The translations under genes were made by a program, and so were the position numbers. Shown here one piece after another: positions 1-7,588 of a stretch of 10,511 nt of DNA. The notes below the pieces were generated by a model that was not told where the DNA came from, made no database searches, and was given only the letters and a program-made list of their open reading frames with translations. This DNA is from Oscillospiraceae bacterium (lineage in GTDB: Bacteria; Bacillota; Clostridia; UMGS1883). How positions within the stretch are numbered: the stretch's first letter is position 1; each line of letters opens with the position of its first letter. The stretch covers positions 1 to 10,511 of the forward strand of contig SVJI01000035.1 of NCBI GenBank assembly GCA_015069065.1. Direction: 5' to 3'.

Positions 1-1
1 A

Positions 2-151
2 TGCAAAAGATATACATATCTTATTCCGTCGCAGAATGCGCGTGCAAATATAATTGTGTGCGACGGGGAAATAATAGGCGGAGATATTTCGGGAATAACC
101 ATTGACGGGATAATGCTGCCTCTTCAGAGAGAGCAGACTACCGATAAGTAA
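2..151 (+). CDS. C-terminal end of an unidentified protein (partial, runs off the window start)
   Basis: An open frame enters from the left edge and ends at a TAA at 149-151, giving about 49 residues. The tail reads ...ANIIVCDGEIIGGDISG... and ends in LQREQTTDK, an alternation of hydrophobic and Gly/Asp residues that suggests beta strands of a globular domain. Its stop lies inside the Shine-Dalgarno of the pseudouridine synthase gene and 12 nt before that gene's ATG, so the two are very likely co-transcribed. I do not recognise the family. In many clostridia, sporulation or cell-wall genes (dacF, spmA, spmB) sit before this kind of pseudouridine synthase, but this tail does not match any of them as I know them. 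The competing frame from the ATG at position 1 ends after 34 codons and has a less protein-like composition. Confidence 0.55.
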   Translation, partial: CKRYTYLIPSQNARANIIVCDGEIIGGDISGITIDGIMLPLQREQTTDK

Positions 152-163
152 GGAGACAGAAGA

Positions 164-871
164 ATGCGCCTTGATAAATTTATAAGCGACGGAGCAGCGC
201 TTACAAGAACACAGGCAAGAAAAATAATAAAGCAGGGAAGAGTAACTTGCGGTGAAACGGTTATAAAGGACCCTGCATTTCATGTTGATGAAAATGACGA
301 TATTTATATGGACGAGGATAAGGTGACATATAAAAGATTCATATATATAATGCTGAATAAGCCTCAGGGATATGTCAGTGCTACAGAGGATAAAAGGCAA
401 AACACAGTTCTGCAGCTTCTTGATGAGTCTTATTCAAGGTACAAGCTTTTTCCCGCGGGCAGGCTGGATATTGATACAGAGGGATTTTTACTGCTTACAA
501 ATGACGGAGAGCTTGCACATAATTTGTTATCCCCCAATAAAAAGGTGGGAAAGACTTATTTCTTAAAACTGCAAAACAGTGTTTCGGATGAGGAAATAAG
601 ACAGCTTGAAGAAGGCGTAGATATAGGTGAATGTATTACAAAACCTGCAAAGGCACAAAGAATTTCGCCAAATGAAATAAAACTGACAATAACCGAGGGG
701 AAGTTTCATCAAATAAAAAGAATGGCACAGGCAGTAGGAAACACTGTCGTTTATTTAAAACGCCTTTCTTATGGGCAGCTTTATCTGGATGAAAGCTTAA
801 AAACAGGAGATTACAGGCTCCTTACAGAAAAAGAAATAGAACACTTATACAATGTTTACAAAAGAAAATAA
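164..871 (+). CDS. rsuA: 16S rRNA pseudouridine synthase, RsuA/RluB/E/F family
   Basis: Isomerises a uridine in ribosomal RNA to pseudouridine; the closest type is RsuA, which modifies U516 of 16S rRNA. The 235-residue protein begins with an S4 RNA-binding domain (MRLDKFISDG..., about 1-55), followed by the catalytic domain. Diagnostic motifs are LNKPQGYVSA (64-73), the catalytic loop AGRLDIDTEG (98-107) with presumed catalytic Asp102, KTYFLKL (130-136), and EGKFHQIKRM (178-187). The short 'LNKP..V' segment and the overall length (E. coli RsuA is about 231 residues) favour RsuA over RluB, but rRNA target specificity within the family cannot be settled from sequence alone. The ATG at 164 is preceded by AAGGAG (150-155) at good spacing, and the upstream gene stops within this site. 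No clear terminator follows before the next promoter. Confidence 0.93.
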   Translation: MRLDKFISDGAALTRTQARKIIKQGRVTCGETVIKDPAFHVDENDDIYMDEDKVTYKRFIYIMLNKPQGYVSATEDKRQNTVLQLLDESYSRYKLFPAGRLDIDTEGFLLLTNDGELAHNLLSPNKKVGKTYFLKLQNSVSDEEIRQLEEGVDIGECITKPAKAQRISPNEIKLTITEGKFHQIKRMAQAVGNTVVYLKRLSYGQLYLDESLKTGDYRLLTEKEIEHLYNVYKRK

Positions 872-894
872 TTAAATTTGTGAAATAAGTGTAT

Positions 895-922
895 TTGAAT
901 TTTGGGACTACTGTGCTACAAT
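895..922 (+). promoter_or_regulatory. Sigma-A-type promoter for the sugar ABC ATPase gene
   Basis: A -35 TTGAAT (895-900) and a -10 TACAAT (917-922) are separated by 16 nt, and TGC directly before the -10 makes an extended -10. A second overlapping TATAAT lies at 922-927. The predicted transcript starts near 929-930 and leaves a leader of about 55-60 nt before the ATG at 987, which carries a strong AGGAGGTC ribosome binding site (972-979). I see no cre-like or other operator palindrome in the leader. Confidence 0.75.
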
Positions 923-986
923 ATAATCAATGTAAAATGTATGTGTAGTATTAAATGTGCGCAAGTATTTTAGGAGGTCATAAAAC

Positions 987-2093
987 ATGGCAAGTTTACA
1001 GTTAAAAAACATTTATAAGAGATATGCCGGCGGCGTTACAGCTGTTACAGATTTCTCGCTCGACATCGCTGATAAGGAATTCGTTATCCTTGTTGGTCCT
1101 TCAGGTTGCGGTAAGTCCACAACTCTCAGAATGATTGCAGGTCTCGAAGAAATCAGTGAAGGTGAGCTTTACATAGGCGATAAGCTTATGAACGATGTTG
1201 CTCCCAAGGACAGAGATATTGCGATGGTTTTCCAGAACTACGCTCTTTATCCTCATATGACAGTTTTTGAGAACATGGCATTCGGTCTTAAGCTGAGAAA
1301 GACTCCAAAGGACGAAATCAAGAAGAGAGTTCAGGAAGCTGCACGTATTCTTGATATCGAGCACCTTCTTGAAAGAAAGCCTAAGGCTCTTTCAGGCGGT
1401 CAGCGTCAGCGTGTTGCTCTCGGTCGTGCTATCGTTCGTGAGCCCCTCGTATTCCTTATGGACGAACCTCTTTCAAACCTCGATGCTAAGCTTCGTGTTC
1501 AGATGAGATCTGAGATTTCTAAGCTTCATCAGAGACTTCAGACAACATTCATTTACGTTACTCATGACCAGACAGAGGCTCTTACAATGGGTACAAGAAT
1601 CGTTGTTATGAAGGATGGTTTGATTCAGCAGGTTGATTCTCCTCAGGTTCTTTACAACTTCCCTGTTAATATGTTCGTTGCAGGCTTCATCGGTTCACCC
1701 CAGATGAACTTCTGTGATGCAGTAGTTGCAGAAGAGGCTGACGGACTTTATGTTAAGTTTGGTTCTAACAGCGTTAAGCTTTCTGACGAGAAGGCGGCTA
1801 AGGCTAAGGAATATATCGGTAAGACTGTAGTAATGGGTATCCGTCCCGAAGATATGTATGATGATGCAGATTCTCTCGAGAAGTTTGCTGACTACGTTAT
1901 CAAGGCAGATGTTGAAGTTACAGAGCTTATGGGTGCTGAGACATACCTTTATGTAATAGTAGACGGCATGAATTTCATTGCTCGTGTTAAGCCCGACAGC
2001 ACAGCTACAGTTAATACAACTATCAGCCTTGCTATCGACCCTGCAAAGATTCATATCTTTGACAAGGAAACAGAAAAGACAATCACAAACTAA
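987..2093 (+). CDS. msmX: Carbohydrate ABC importer ATP-binding protein (MsmX/UgpC/MalK-type)
   Basis: Cytoplasmic ATPase that powers CUT1-class sugar importers, 368 residues, the usual size. The ABC domain (about 1-235) has Walker A GPSGCGKST (37-45), Q-loop VFQNYALYPH with Gln83, signature LSGGQ (135-139), Walker B VFLMDEP (155-161), D-loop SNLDAKLR and H-loop His193 (VTHDQTEAL). The C-terminal ~130 residues form the TOBE/OB regulatory domain, including GIRPEDMY (284-291). No permease or binding protein lies beside it; the gene has its own promoter and terminator. In Bacillus and many clostridia such orphan ATPases serve several sugar transporters, so a shared role is the likely inference. 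Codon use differs from the neighbours (many CTT, GTT, CGT and GGT codons and a consensus AGGAGGT site), as expected for a highly expressed gene. The symbol reflects the family; orthology was not tested. Confidence 0.93.
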   Translation: MASLQLKNIYKRYAGGVTAVTDFSLDIADKEFVILVGPSGCGKSTTLRMIAGLEEISEGELYIGDKLMNDVAPKDRDIAMVFQNYALYPHMTVFENMAFGLKLRKTPKDEIKKRVQEAARILDIEHLLERKPKALSGGQRQRVALGRAIVREPLVFLMDEPLSNLDAKLRVQMRSEISKLHQRLQTTFIYVTHDQTEALTMGTRIVVMKDGLIQQVDSPQVLYNFPVNMFVAGFIGSPQMNFCDAVVAEEADGLYVKFGSNSVKLSDEKAAKAKEYIGKTVVMGIRPEDMYDDADSLEKFADYVIKADVEVTELMGAETYLYVIVDGMNFIARVKPDSTATVNTTISLAIDPAKIHIFDKETEKTITN

Positions 2094-2115
2094 TTTTTAT
2101 AATAAAGTCAGTTTT

Positions 2116-2149
2116 ATTGCCGAGTGTTTTACACACTCGGCAATTTTTT
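2116..2149 (+). terminator. Rho-independent terminator after the ABC ATPase gene
   Basis: A perfect 12-bp stem (2116-2127 with 2133-2144, core TTGCCGAGTGT) with a 5-nt loop (TTTAC) runs into a T6 tract (2144-2149), 23 nt after the stop codon. It isolates the ATPase gene from the metF promoter that starts 13 nt later. Confidence 0.93.
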
Positions 2150-2161
2150 GCTGTATAGGAA

Positions 2162-2190
2162 TTTACATGTAAGAAAAATTATGATATAAT
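2162..2190 (+). promoter_or_regulatory. Sigma-A-type promoter for the metF operon
   Basis: The -35 TTTACA (2162-2167) and the -10 TATAAT (2185-2190) have an ideal 17-nt spacer, and TGA before the -10 adds an extended -10. Transcription should start near 2197, only about 29 nt before the metF GTG. That leader is too short for a SAM riboswitch or T-box, so any methionine-responsive control must act at the promoter or elsewhere. It is the only clear promoter seen for the five genes that follow. Confidence 0.82.
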
Positions 2191-2210
2191 TAAGGTTAGT
2201 TTGTTAGATG

Positions 2211-2218
2211 AAAGAGGG
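2211..2218 (+). promoter_or_regulatory. Ribosome binding site that decides the metF start (GTG at 2226)
   Basis: AAAGAGGG lies 7 nt before an in-frame GTG at 2226. The in-frame ATG at 2208 lies upstream of this site, has no Shine-Dalgarno of its own and would leave a leader of only about 10 nt after the predicted transcription start. The protein from the GTG begins KLSELLKK, which matches the normal start of the MetF family. Confidence 0.8.
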
Positions 2219-2225
2219 TATACAC

Positions 2226-3101
2226 GTGAAATTGTCGGAGCTTTTAAAAAAAGACGGATTATCACTTTCCTTTGAGGTTTTTCCGCCTAAAACTGATACG
2301 GCATTTGACTCGGTAAAAGTAGCTACCGAGGAAATTGCTGCGCTGAAACCATCTTTTATGAGTGTTACATACGGTGCCGGCGGTGGAACAAGTCGCTATA
2401 CCTTGGAAATTGCGAAAAATATTAAGGAACAATATAATGTCCCTACACTGGCGCATCTTACGTGTGTTTCCTCTACAAAGGAAACTGTGCGCGAGAAAAT
2501 AGAAGAAATGAAAAATGCAGGCATTGAAAATGTGATGGCACTTCGCGGAGATCTTACTCCCCAGTTGGAAAATACAGACCGCACAAAGTGGGATTACCGC
2601 CACGCGACAGAGCTTATTCGCGACATAAAGGAAAGCGGTGCTGATTTCTGTATTGGTGGTGCGTGCTATCCTGAAATCCACCCTGAAAGTGTGGACCAGA
2701 AAACCGACATCTATTATTTAAAGGAAAAGGTAGATGCTGGCTGCTCTTTTTTGACCACGCAGATGTTTTTTGACAATAATTTATTGTACAATTTTTTATA
2801 CAAGATTCGTGAAGTAGGTATTACAGTGCCGATTATTCCCGGTATTATGCCTATCACCAATGCAAAACAGGTTGAGCGTGCAGTAAAACTATCCGGCTCT
2901 TTTATGCCGCAGAGGTTTAAAAGCCTTGTGGATAAATTTGGTCATTCACCCTCTGCAATGAAACAGGCAGGAATCGCCTATGCAACAGACCAGATTATAG
3001 ACTTATTCGCAAACGGAATTAAAAATGTACATGTATATTCAATGAATAATCCTGACGTTGCAGAAAAAATTCAAAGCAATCTGTCAGATATATTGGGGTA
3101 A
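2226..3101 (+). CDS. metF: 5,10-methylenetetrahydrofolate reductase
   Basis: Flavoprotein that reduces 5,10-methylene-THF to 5-methyl-THF, the methyl donor for the methionine synthase encoded two genes downstream. It has 291 residues from the GTG at 2226 (297 from the less likely ATG at 2208), a normal length for bacterial MetF. Visible family motifs in order: SFEVFPPKT (15-23) with Glu17 equivalent to the catalytic Glu28 of E. coli MetF; SVTYGAGGG (46-54); HLTC (77-80); ALRGD (105-109), an FAD and folate contact region; GACYPEIHPES (145-155); TTQMFFDN (177-184); and PGIMPITN (205-212). These make a complete TIM barrel. Its stop is 2 nt before the ATG of the next gene, so translation is probably coupled. 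Whether it uses NADH or, as in some anaerobes, works with partner redox proteins cannot be read here; no metV-type partner is adjacent. Confidence 0.95.
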   Translation: MKLSELLKKDGLSLSFEVFPPKTDTAFDSVKVATEEIAALKPSFMSVTYGAGGGTSRYTLEIAKNIKEQYNVPTLAHLTCVSSTKETVREKIEEMKNAGIENVMALRGDLTPQLENTDRTKWDYRHATELIRDIKESGADFCIGGACYPEIHPESVDQKTDIYYLKEKVDAGCSFLTTQMFFDNNLLYNFLYKIREVGITVPIIPGIMPITNAKQVERAVKLSGSFMPQRFKSLVDKFGHSPSAMKQAGIAYATDQIIDLFANGIKNVHVYSMNNPDVAEKIQSNLSDILG

Positions 3102-3103
3102 AT

Positions 3104-3775
3104 ATGGAAAACACAGTATTTGTTAAATCATATGATAAACCTGAAGTTGACATGGATGAAATCTTGCGCTATGCGCGTATAGATAACAGCAGCGGGCAGC
3201 TTGATGCCCTTATCAGAGAGTGTATGCAGGAAGCTTTAGGTAAGCTTGTTTACAAGGTTTGCTGGCGTGAGTTTTCTGTGCGTGAGTGTGACGAATTTTT
3301 AGATATGGGCTTTTTAAAAACCGATTCAAAAGCCTTGATTAGAAGTTTAAGAAATTGCAGCACTGTTATTGTCTTTGCTGCAACGGTGGGAATAGAGCTT
3401 GACCGATTGATATTAAAGTATTCTGCAATTTCCCCTACAAAGGCACTTTTTATGCAGGCAATAGGTACAGAAAGGATAGAGAGTCTTTGTAATATTTTTT
3501 GCCAAGATATAATGAAAGAAAAATGCTATATCGGAAAGGGCGTTACCCATAGATTCAGTCCCGGATACGGAGATTTCCCTGTTGAAGTGCAGAAGGATGT
3601 TTTTCGTGTGCTTGAACCATCGCGCAAAATAGGGCTGACTCTTAACAGCAGTATGTTAATGTCCCCGACTAAGTCGGTTACGGCAATATTGGGAATTACG
3701 GACGAAATTCAGGAAAATACAAAAAACACAGCTTGTGTTGAGTGTGAAAAAAAAGATTGTAAATTCAGGAGATAA
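3104..3775 (+). CDS. Stand-alone methionine synthase reactivation (activation) domain protein
   Basis: Resembles the vitamin-B12-dependent methionine synthase activation domain, which in E. coli is the C-terminal module of MetH that binds S-adenosylmethionine and remethylates inactive cob(II)alamin after a one-electron reduction. Here it is a separate 223-residue protein, as in some thermophiles and clostridia. Recognisable segments are HRFSPGYGDFPVEVQ (149-163), equivalent to the SAM-binding RxxPGYG region, and MLMSPTKSVTAILG (184-197). The C-terminus carries Cys211, Cys214 and Cys219 in a C-x2-C-x4-C pattern followed by KFRR, which could bind a metal or act in redox; that is inference. The ATG at 3104 follows the metF stop by 2 nt with only a weak GGGG in front, and the gene ends 4 nt before metH, whose protein lacks exactly this domain. 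The complementary context supports the assignment. Confidence 0.85.
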   Translation: MENTVFVKSYDKPEVDMDEILRYARIDNSSGQLDALIRECMQEALGKLVYKVCWREFSVRECDEFLDMGFLKTDSKALIRSLRNCSTVIVFAATVGIELDRLILKYSAISPTKALFMQAIGTERIESLCNIFCQDIMKEKCYIGKGVTHRFSPGYGDFPVEVQKDVFRVLEPSRKIGLTLNSSMLMSPTKSVTAILGITDEIQENTKNTACVECEKKDCKFRR

Positions 3776-3779
3776 TGGC

Positions 3780-6179
3780 ATGAAAATTACACAGTATCTT
3801 AAGAATAATATCATATATCTTGACGGTGGAATGGGAACGCTTCTGCAAAAGCAGGGGCTTATGCCGGGGGAATTTCCCGAACGGTGGAATATTACGCACC
3901 GTGATGTGATTGTTAATATTCACCGTGATTATTATAATGCCGGAAGTAATGTGGTAAGTACCAATACCTTTGGTGCAAACATATTAAAATTCAGCGCAGA
4001 TGAGCTTGAAGAAATTATAAAAGCAGCCGTGGAAAACGCAAAAGAAGCGAGAGATAACAGTTCTGCAGACCATGAAAAGTGGGTAGCCCTTGACATTGGA
4101 CCCACAGGCAGAATGTTAGCACCCTACGGCGATTTTGATTTTGAACAAGCAGTAAGCGTTTTTGCAGAAACTGTAAAAATCGGTGTGAAATACGGAGTCG
4201 ATTTAATAATCATTGAGACGATGAATGACAGCTATGAAACGAAAGCAGCACTCCTTGCAGCAAAGGAAAACTGTGACCTTCCGGTGTTTGTGTCAAATGC
4301 ATATGGCGAGGACGGAAAGCTCATGACAGGTGCCTGTCCTGCAGCAATGGTCGCAATGCTTGAGGGCATGGGAGCAGATGCGGTAGGTATAAACTGCTCT
4401 TTGGGACCAAAAGCGCTCTATAGCGTGACAAGGGAGTATCTTGAATATGCGTCTGTGCCTGTTATTTTAAAGCCAAATGCAGGACTTCCAAAAGTGGTTG
4501 ATGACGTTACTTGCTACGATGTAACGGCAGAGGATTTTGCCAGCGATATGCGCTACTTAGTGGAAGAGGGCGTAAGAGTTGTCGGAGGATGCTGCGGAAC
4601 TACTCCTGAGTATATAGCATCTCTGGCGAAAAAAACGGCAGATGTTGTTCCTGCAGAAATTACGTATAAAGATATCACCTGTGTTTCATCCTATACCCAT
4701 GCAGTAGCGTTTAAAGATAAGCCCCTGCTGATAGGTGAGAGAATCAATCCGACAGGAAAAAAGCTTTTTAAAGAAGCGCTTAAATCACGGGATATTAACT
4801 ATATTCTGAAAGAGGGAATAAATCAGCAGGATAAAGGTGTTGACATTCTGGATGTCAATGTGGGGCTTCCGGAAATTGATGAGGCCCAGATGCTGAAAAC
4901 GGCAGTGTGCGAGCTTCAGGCGGTAATAAATCTCCCGCTGCAAATTGACACCAGTAATATTTCAGCAATGGAAACCGCCCTGCGCCGATATAACGGTAAG
5001 GCGATGATAAATTCCGTAAACGGAAAAGAGGAAAGCATGAAAGCAGTCTTCCCACTGGCAAAAAAATACGGTGGTGTAGTAGTTGCACTGACTTTGGATG
5101 AGAACGGAATTCCCGAAAAGGCTGAGGACAGGGTGAAAATTGCAGAAAAAATTCTGCGCTCGGCAGAAAATTACGGAATAAGTAAAAAGGATATTGTTTT
5201 CGACCCTCTTGCACTTACTATCAGTGCAGACGCCAATGCCGCGCGTGAAACACTTAAAGCAGTTAATATAATAAAGAATAAACTCGGGTGTCATACTTCG
5301 CTGGGCGTTTCAAATGTGTCATTCGGGCTTCCCAAGCGTGATATTATAAACAGCACATTTTTTGCCCTCGCCATGAATAATGGACTGTCAGCTGCAATCA
5401 TGAATCCATACTCTCAGGAAATGATGAAAACATATGCGGCTTTTTGTGCAGTGATGGGAATGGATGAAAATTGTGCGCAGTATATAGAAAAGTCCGAGAG
5501 TTTTTCTGAAACTACACAGACATCGGCAGTGCAGGAGAAAGAATCTTCACATGATTATAAATCAGAGCTGCAGCATGCAATTATAAAAGGACTGAAGGAG
5601 CGCGCGGGGCTTATTACGGAAAAGCTTCTTGAAACTGTAGCTCCCTTACAGGTGATAAGAGAGGAAATTGTACCGGCGCTGGATGCTGTTGGAATTGGCT
5701 TTGAGAATAAAAGTGTGTATCTTCCACAGCTATTGATGAGTGCGGAGGCCGCAAAGGCATCCTTTGAAAAAATCAAGGAGGCAAATTTAGGCGGAAATGC
5801 CTCTGATAAGTGCAGCTTTATCATAGCTACCGTAAAGGGAGATATTCACGATATAGGTAAGAATATTGTAAAACTTCTTCTGGAAAACTACGGATTTTCC
5901 GTGCTTGATTTAGGTAGAGATGTCCCGCCGGAAACGATTGTGCGCGAGACTGTGAAAATTCACGCACCCCTTGTAGGTTTAAGCGCTCTGATGACAACAA
6001 CAGTTCCCGCCATGGCGGAAACGATACAGCTTTTGAGAAAAGAGGCTCCGTGGTGCAAAATTGTTGTCGGGGGGGCTGTGCTTACCGAGGAATATGCCGA
6101 GGCAATCGGTGCGGATAAATATGCGTCAGACGCCATGGAAACTGTGCGGTATGCAGAGGAAATATTTCAGCAACTGTAG
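3780..6179 (+). CDS. metH: Cobalamin-dependent methionine synthase lacking the reactivation domain
   Basis: Transfers the methyl group of 5-methyl-THF through methylcobalamin to homocysteine, giving methionine. The 799-residue protein holds the first three E. coli MetH modules. The homocysteine barrel (about 1-290) has zinc ligands Cys206 (GINCS), Cys271 and Cys272 (GGCCGTTP). The pterin-binding barrel (about 315-565) includes LIGERINPTGKK (317-328), DILDVNVGLP (355-364) and the segment near DPLALTIS (475-482). The cobalamin cap is about 595-675, and the B12 domain about 676-799 has GDIHDIGKNIV (687-697), where His690 is the lower axial ligand, plus VVGGAVL (762-768). The SAM-dependent activation module, about 330 residues in E. 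coli (1227 total), is missing and supplied by the preceding gene. Residues 570-595 form a Ser/Glu-rich linker. The start at 3780 is chosen because AGGAG (3767-3771) sits 8 nt before it and MKITQYLKNN matches the family; an upstream in-frame ATG at 3735 lies inside the preceding gene. Confidence 0.95.
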   Translation: MKITQYLKNNIIYLDGGMGTLLQKQGLMPGEFPERWNITHRDVIVNIHRDYYNAGSNVVSTNTFGANILKFSADELEEIIKAAVENAKEARDNSSADHEKWVALDIGPTGRMLAPYGDFDFEQAVSVFAETVKIGVKYGVDLIIIETMNDSYETKAALLAAKENCDLPVFVSNAYGEDGKLMTGACPAAMVAMLEGMGADAVGINCSLGPKALYSVTREYLEYASVPVILKPNAGLPKVVDDVTCYDVTAEDFASDMRYLVEEGVRVVGGCCGTTPEYIASLAKKTADVVPAEITYKDITCVSSYTHAVAFKDKPLLIGERINPTGKKLFKEALKSRDINYILKEGINQQDKGVDILDVNVGLPEIDEAQMLKTAVCELQAVINLPLQIDTSNISAMETALRRYNGKAMINSVNGKEESMKAVFPLAKKYGGVVVALTLDENGIPEKAEDRVKIAEKILRSAENYGISKKDIVFDPLALTISADANAARETLKAVNIIKNKLGCHTSLGVSNVSFGLPKRDIINSTFFALAMNNGLSAAIMNPYSQEMMKTYAAFCAVMGMDENCAQYIEKSESFSETTQTSAVQEKESSHDYKSELQHAIIKGLKERAGLITEKLLETVAPLQVIREEIVPALDAVGIGFENKSVYLPQLLMSAEAAKASFEKIKEANLGGNASDKCSFIIATVKGDIHDIGKNIVKLLLENYGFSVLDLGRDVPPETIVRETVKIHAPLVGLSALMTTTVPAMAETIQLLRKEAPWCKIVVGGAVLTEEYAEAIGADKYASDAMETVRYAEEIFQQL

Positions 6180-6207
6180 AGCTGGTATTCAGAGTGATAT
6201 CAACCTT

Positions 6208-7566
6208 TTGAAAGAGGTGTTTCTTATAGAAGCCGTTGAAAAAGCAGTGGAGATTGCCCGCCTCGTTGCGCAATACGGGGGAAAGACGTATTTTGTAGGT
6301 GGATTTGTTCGGGATAAACTCCGTGGCGTGGAAAATAAGGACATAGATATAGAAGTGCATGGAATACTTTCAAAGAATCTTGAAAGTATTCTTGATTCTG
6401 TCGGGGATAGAGTGGAGATAGGAAAGAGCTTCGGTGTGTACAACCTGAAAGGGTTTTCACTGGATATAGCTATGCCTCGCTCGGAAAAGGCGATTGGGCA
6501 AAAACATCGGGACTTTTGCATTGATATAGACCCATTTATAGGTACAGAAAAGGCTGCACTGCGGCGTGATTTTACCATGAATGCAATAATGCAGGATGTG
6601 CTGACAGGGGAAATTACAGACCATTTTGGCGGAATGAGGGATATAAAGGACTCTGTTATAAGATGTGTCAGTGAAGAATCCTTTTCGGAGGACCCGCTGC
6701 GCGTTTTGCGGGCGGCGCAGTTTGCAGCAAGATTCGGCTTTTCAATTGAAAAGGCTACAGTTGAGCTTTGCCGCAGAGTAGACCTTTCCACCCTTTCTCA
6801 GGAGAGAGTCATGGAGGAACTTAAGAAAGCCCTGCTGAAATCAGATAATCCATCTTTGTTTTTTAAAAATCTCAGGATATTGAGGCAGTTGACCGTGTGG
6901 TTTCCAGAGGTGGAAAAGCTTATTGATATAAAGCAGAACCCCATCTATCATGCGGAGGGGGATGTGTGGGAGCATACGATGATGGTGCTTGATGCTGCCG
7001 CGAAATTCCGTGACAGGGTGAAAAATCCGCTCGGCTTCATGCTCTCGGCATTAGTGCATGATTTTGGTAAGATTGTATGCACTAAGGTGGAAAACGGAAA
7101 GATACATTCCCGTAATCATGAGGTGCTCGGACTGCCGCTTGTTGAAAAATTCTTAAAAAGACTTACAAAGGAAAAGGAGCTTATATCATATGTGCTTAAT
7201 ATGGCAAAGCTTCATATGAAGCCAAATATTATGGCGAGGGATAATTCATCTGTCAGGGCGACCAACAGAATGTTTGACGAGGCAAGGGAACCGGAGGATT
7301 TAATCTGTCTTGCAGTTTGTGACGGCTTGGGAAAAATCTCCGAGATACCGTATAGCTCTGCTGAAAAATTCCTTTTGGAAAGGCTTATGATTTACAAAGA
7401 ATATATGTCCAGAGATTACGTTACAGGAAAAGACCTGATTTGTGCAGGGATAACACCCGGAGAGGATTTTAAGGATTTACTTGAATATGCGCATAAGCTT
7501 CGGCTTTCAGGAATAGAAAAAGAGGATGCACTCAGACAGGTGCTTTCATATAAAAGGAAAAACTAA
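6208..7566 (+). CDS. cca: tRNA nucleotidyltransferase (CCA-adding type) with HD domain
   Basis: Class II nucleotidyltransferase expected to build or repair the 3' CCA end of tRNAs. Numbering from TTG 6208 (452 residues): the head domain has YFVGGFVRDKLRG (28-40) and NKDIDIEVHG (43-52) with metal-binding Asp45 and Asp47, then LRRDFTMNAI (118-127), DPLRVLRAAQFAARFGF (162-178) and SQERVMEELKKAL (197-209). A C-terminal HD domain has GDVWEHTMMVLD (251-262) and ALVHDFGK (281-288), with His284-Asp285; in relatives this domain has phosphohydrolase activity. A C-terminal segment to 452 completes the usual length. Full CCA rather than CC- or A-adding activity is assumed, not shown. The start is uncertain: the conserved region begins near residue 7, encoded by ATA at 6226, which has the best ribosome binding site; the 5' TTG is reported only as the nearest canonical start. 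It follows metH by 28 nt (46 nt to the ATA). Confidence 0.88.
   Translation: MKEVFLIEAVEKAVEIARLVAQYGGKTYFVGGFVRDKLRGVENKDIDIEVHGILSKNLESILDSVGDRVEIGKSFGVYNLKGFSLDIAMPRSEKAIGQKHRDFCIDIDPFIGTEKAALRRDFTMNAIMQDVLTGEITDHFGGMRDIKDSVIRCVSEESFSEDPLRVLRAAQFAARFGFSIEKATVELCRRVDLSTLSQERVMEELKKALLKSDNPSLFFKNLRILRQLTVWFPEVEKLIDIKQNPIYHAEGDVWEHTMMVLDAAAKFRDRVKNPLGFMLSALVHDFGKIVCTKVENGKIHSRNHEVLGLPLVEKFLKRLTKEKELISYVLNMAKLHMKPNIMARDNSSVRATNRMFDEAREPEDLICLAVCDGLGKISEIPYSSAEKFLLERLMIYKEYMSRDYVTGKDLICAGITPGEDFKDLLEYAHKLRLSGIEKEDALRQVLSYKRKN
6211..6228 (+). promoter_or_regulatory. Orphan-looking ribosome binding site followed by ATA, at the tRNA nucleotidyltransferase start
   Basis: AAAGAGG (6211-6217) is followed after 8 nt by an in-frame ATA (6226-6228). 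The same motif AAAGAGG precedes the GTG starts of metF (8 nt) and of the MATE gene (9 nt) in this window. No ATG, GTG or TTG occurs at the expected position; nearby in-frame alternatives are TTG at 6208 and GTG at 6217, neither with a usable Shine-Dalgarno. Either initiation is at ATA, or the codon was mutated or misread from ATG. Confidence 0.55.
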
Positions 7567-7588
7567 TCGAAAAAAGAGGTAGAACAAA

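Noticed and set aside
1..105. Short frame starting with ATG at position 1
   Set aside because: Ends after 34 codons with an Arg/Asn-rich, unlikely composition; the frame open from position 2 to the TAA at 149 fits protein-like composition and operon spacing better.
2197..2225. SAM riboswitch or T-box in front of the methionine operon
   Set aside because: The predicted leader is about 29 nt, with no room for either structure, and the upstream stem-loop belongs to the terminator of the preceding gene.
2262..2681. 139-codon - strand frame opposite metF
   Set aside because: Antisense shadow of a well-supported conserved gene, with no ribosome binding site or family resemblance noted.
6189..6791. 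200-codon - strand frame opposite the tRNA nucleotidyltransferase gene
   Set aside because: Antisense shadow: Ser/Pro/Arg-rich product without recognisable domains, fully opposite a gene with clear catalytic motifs.
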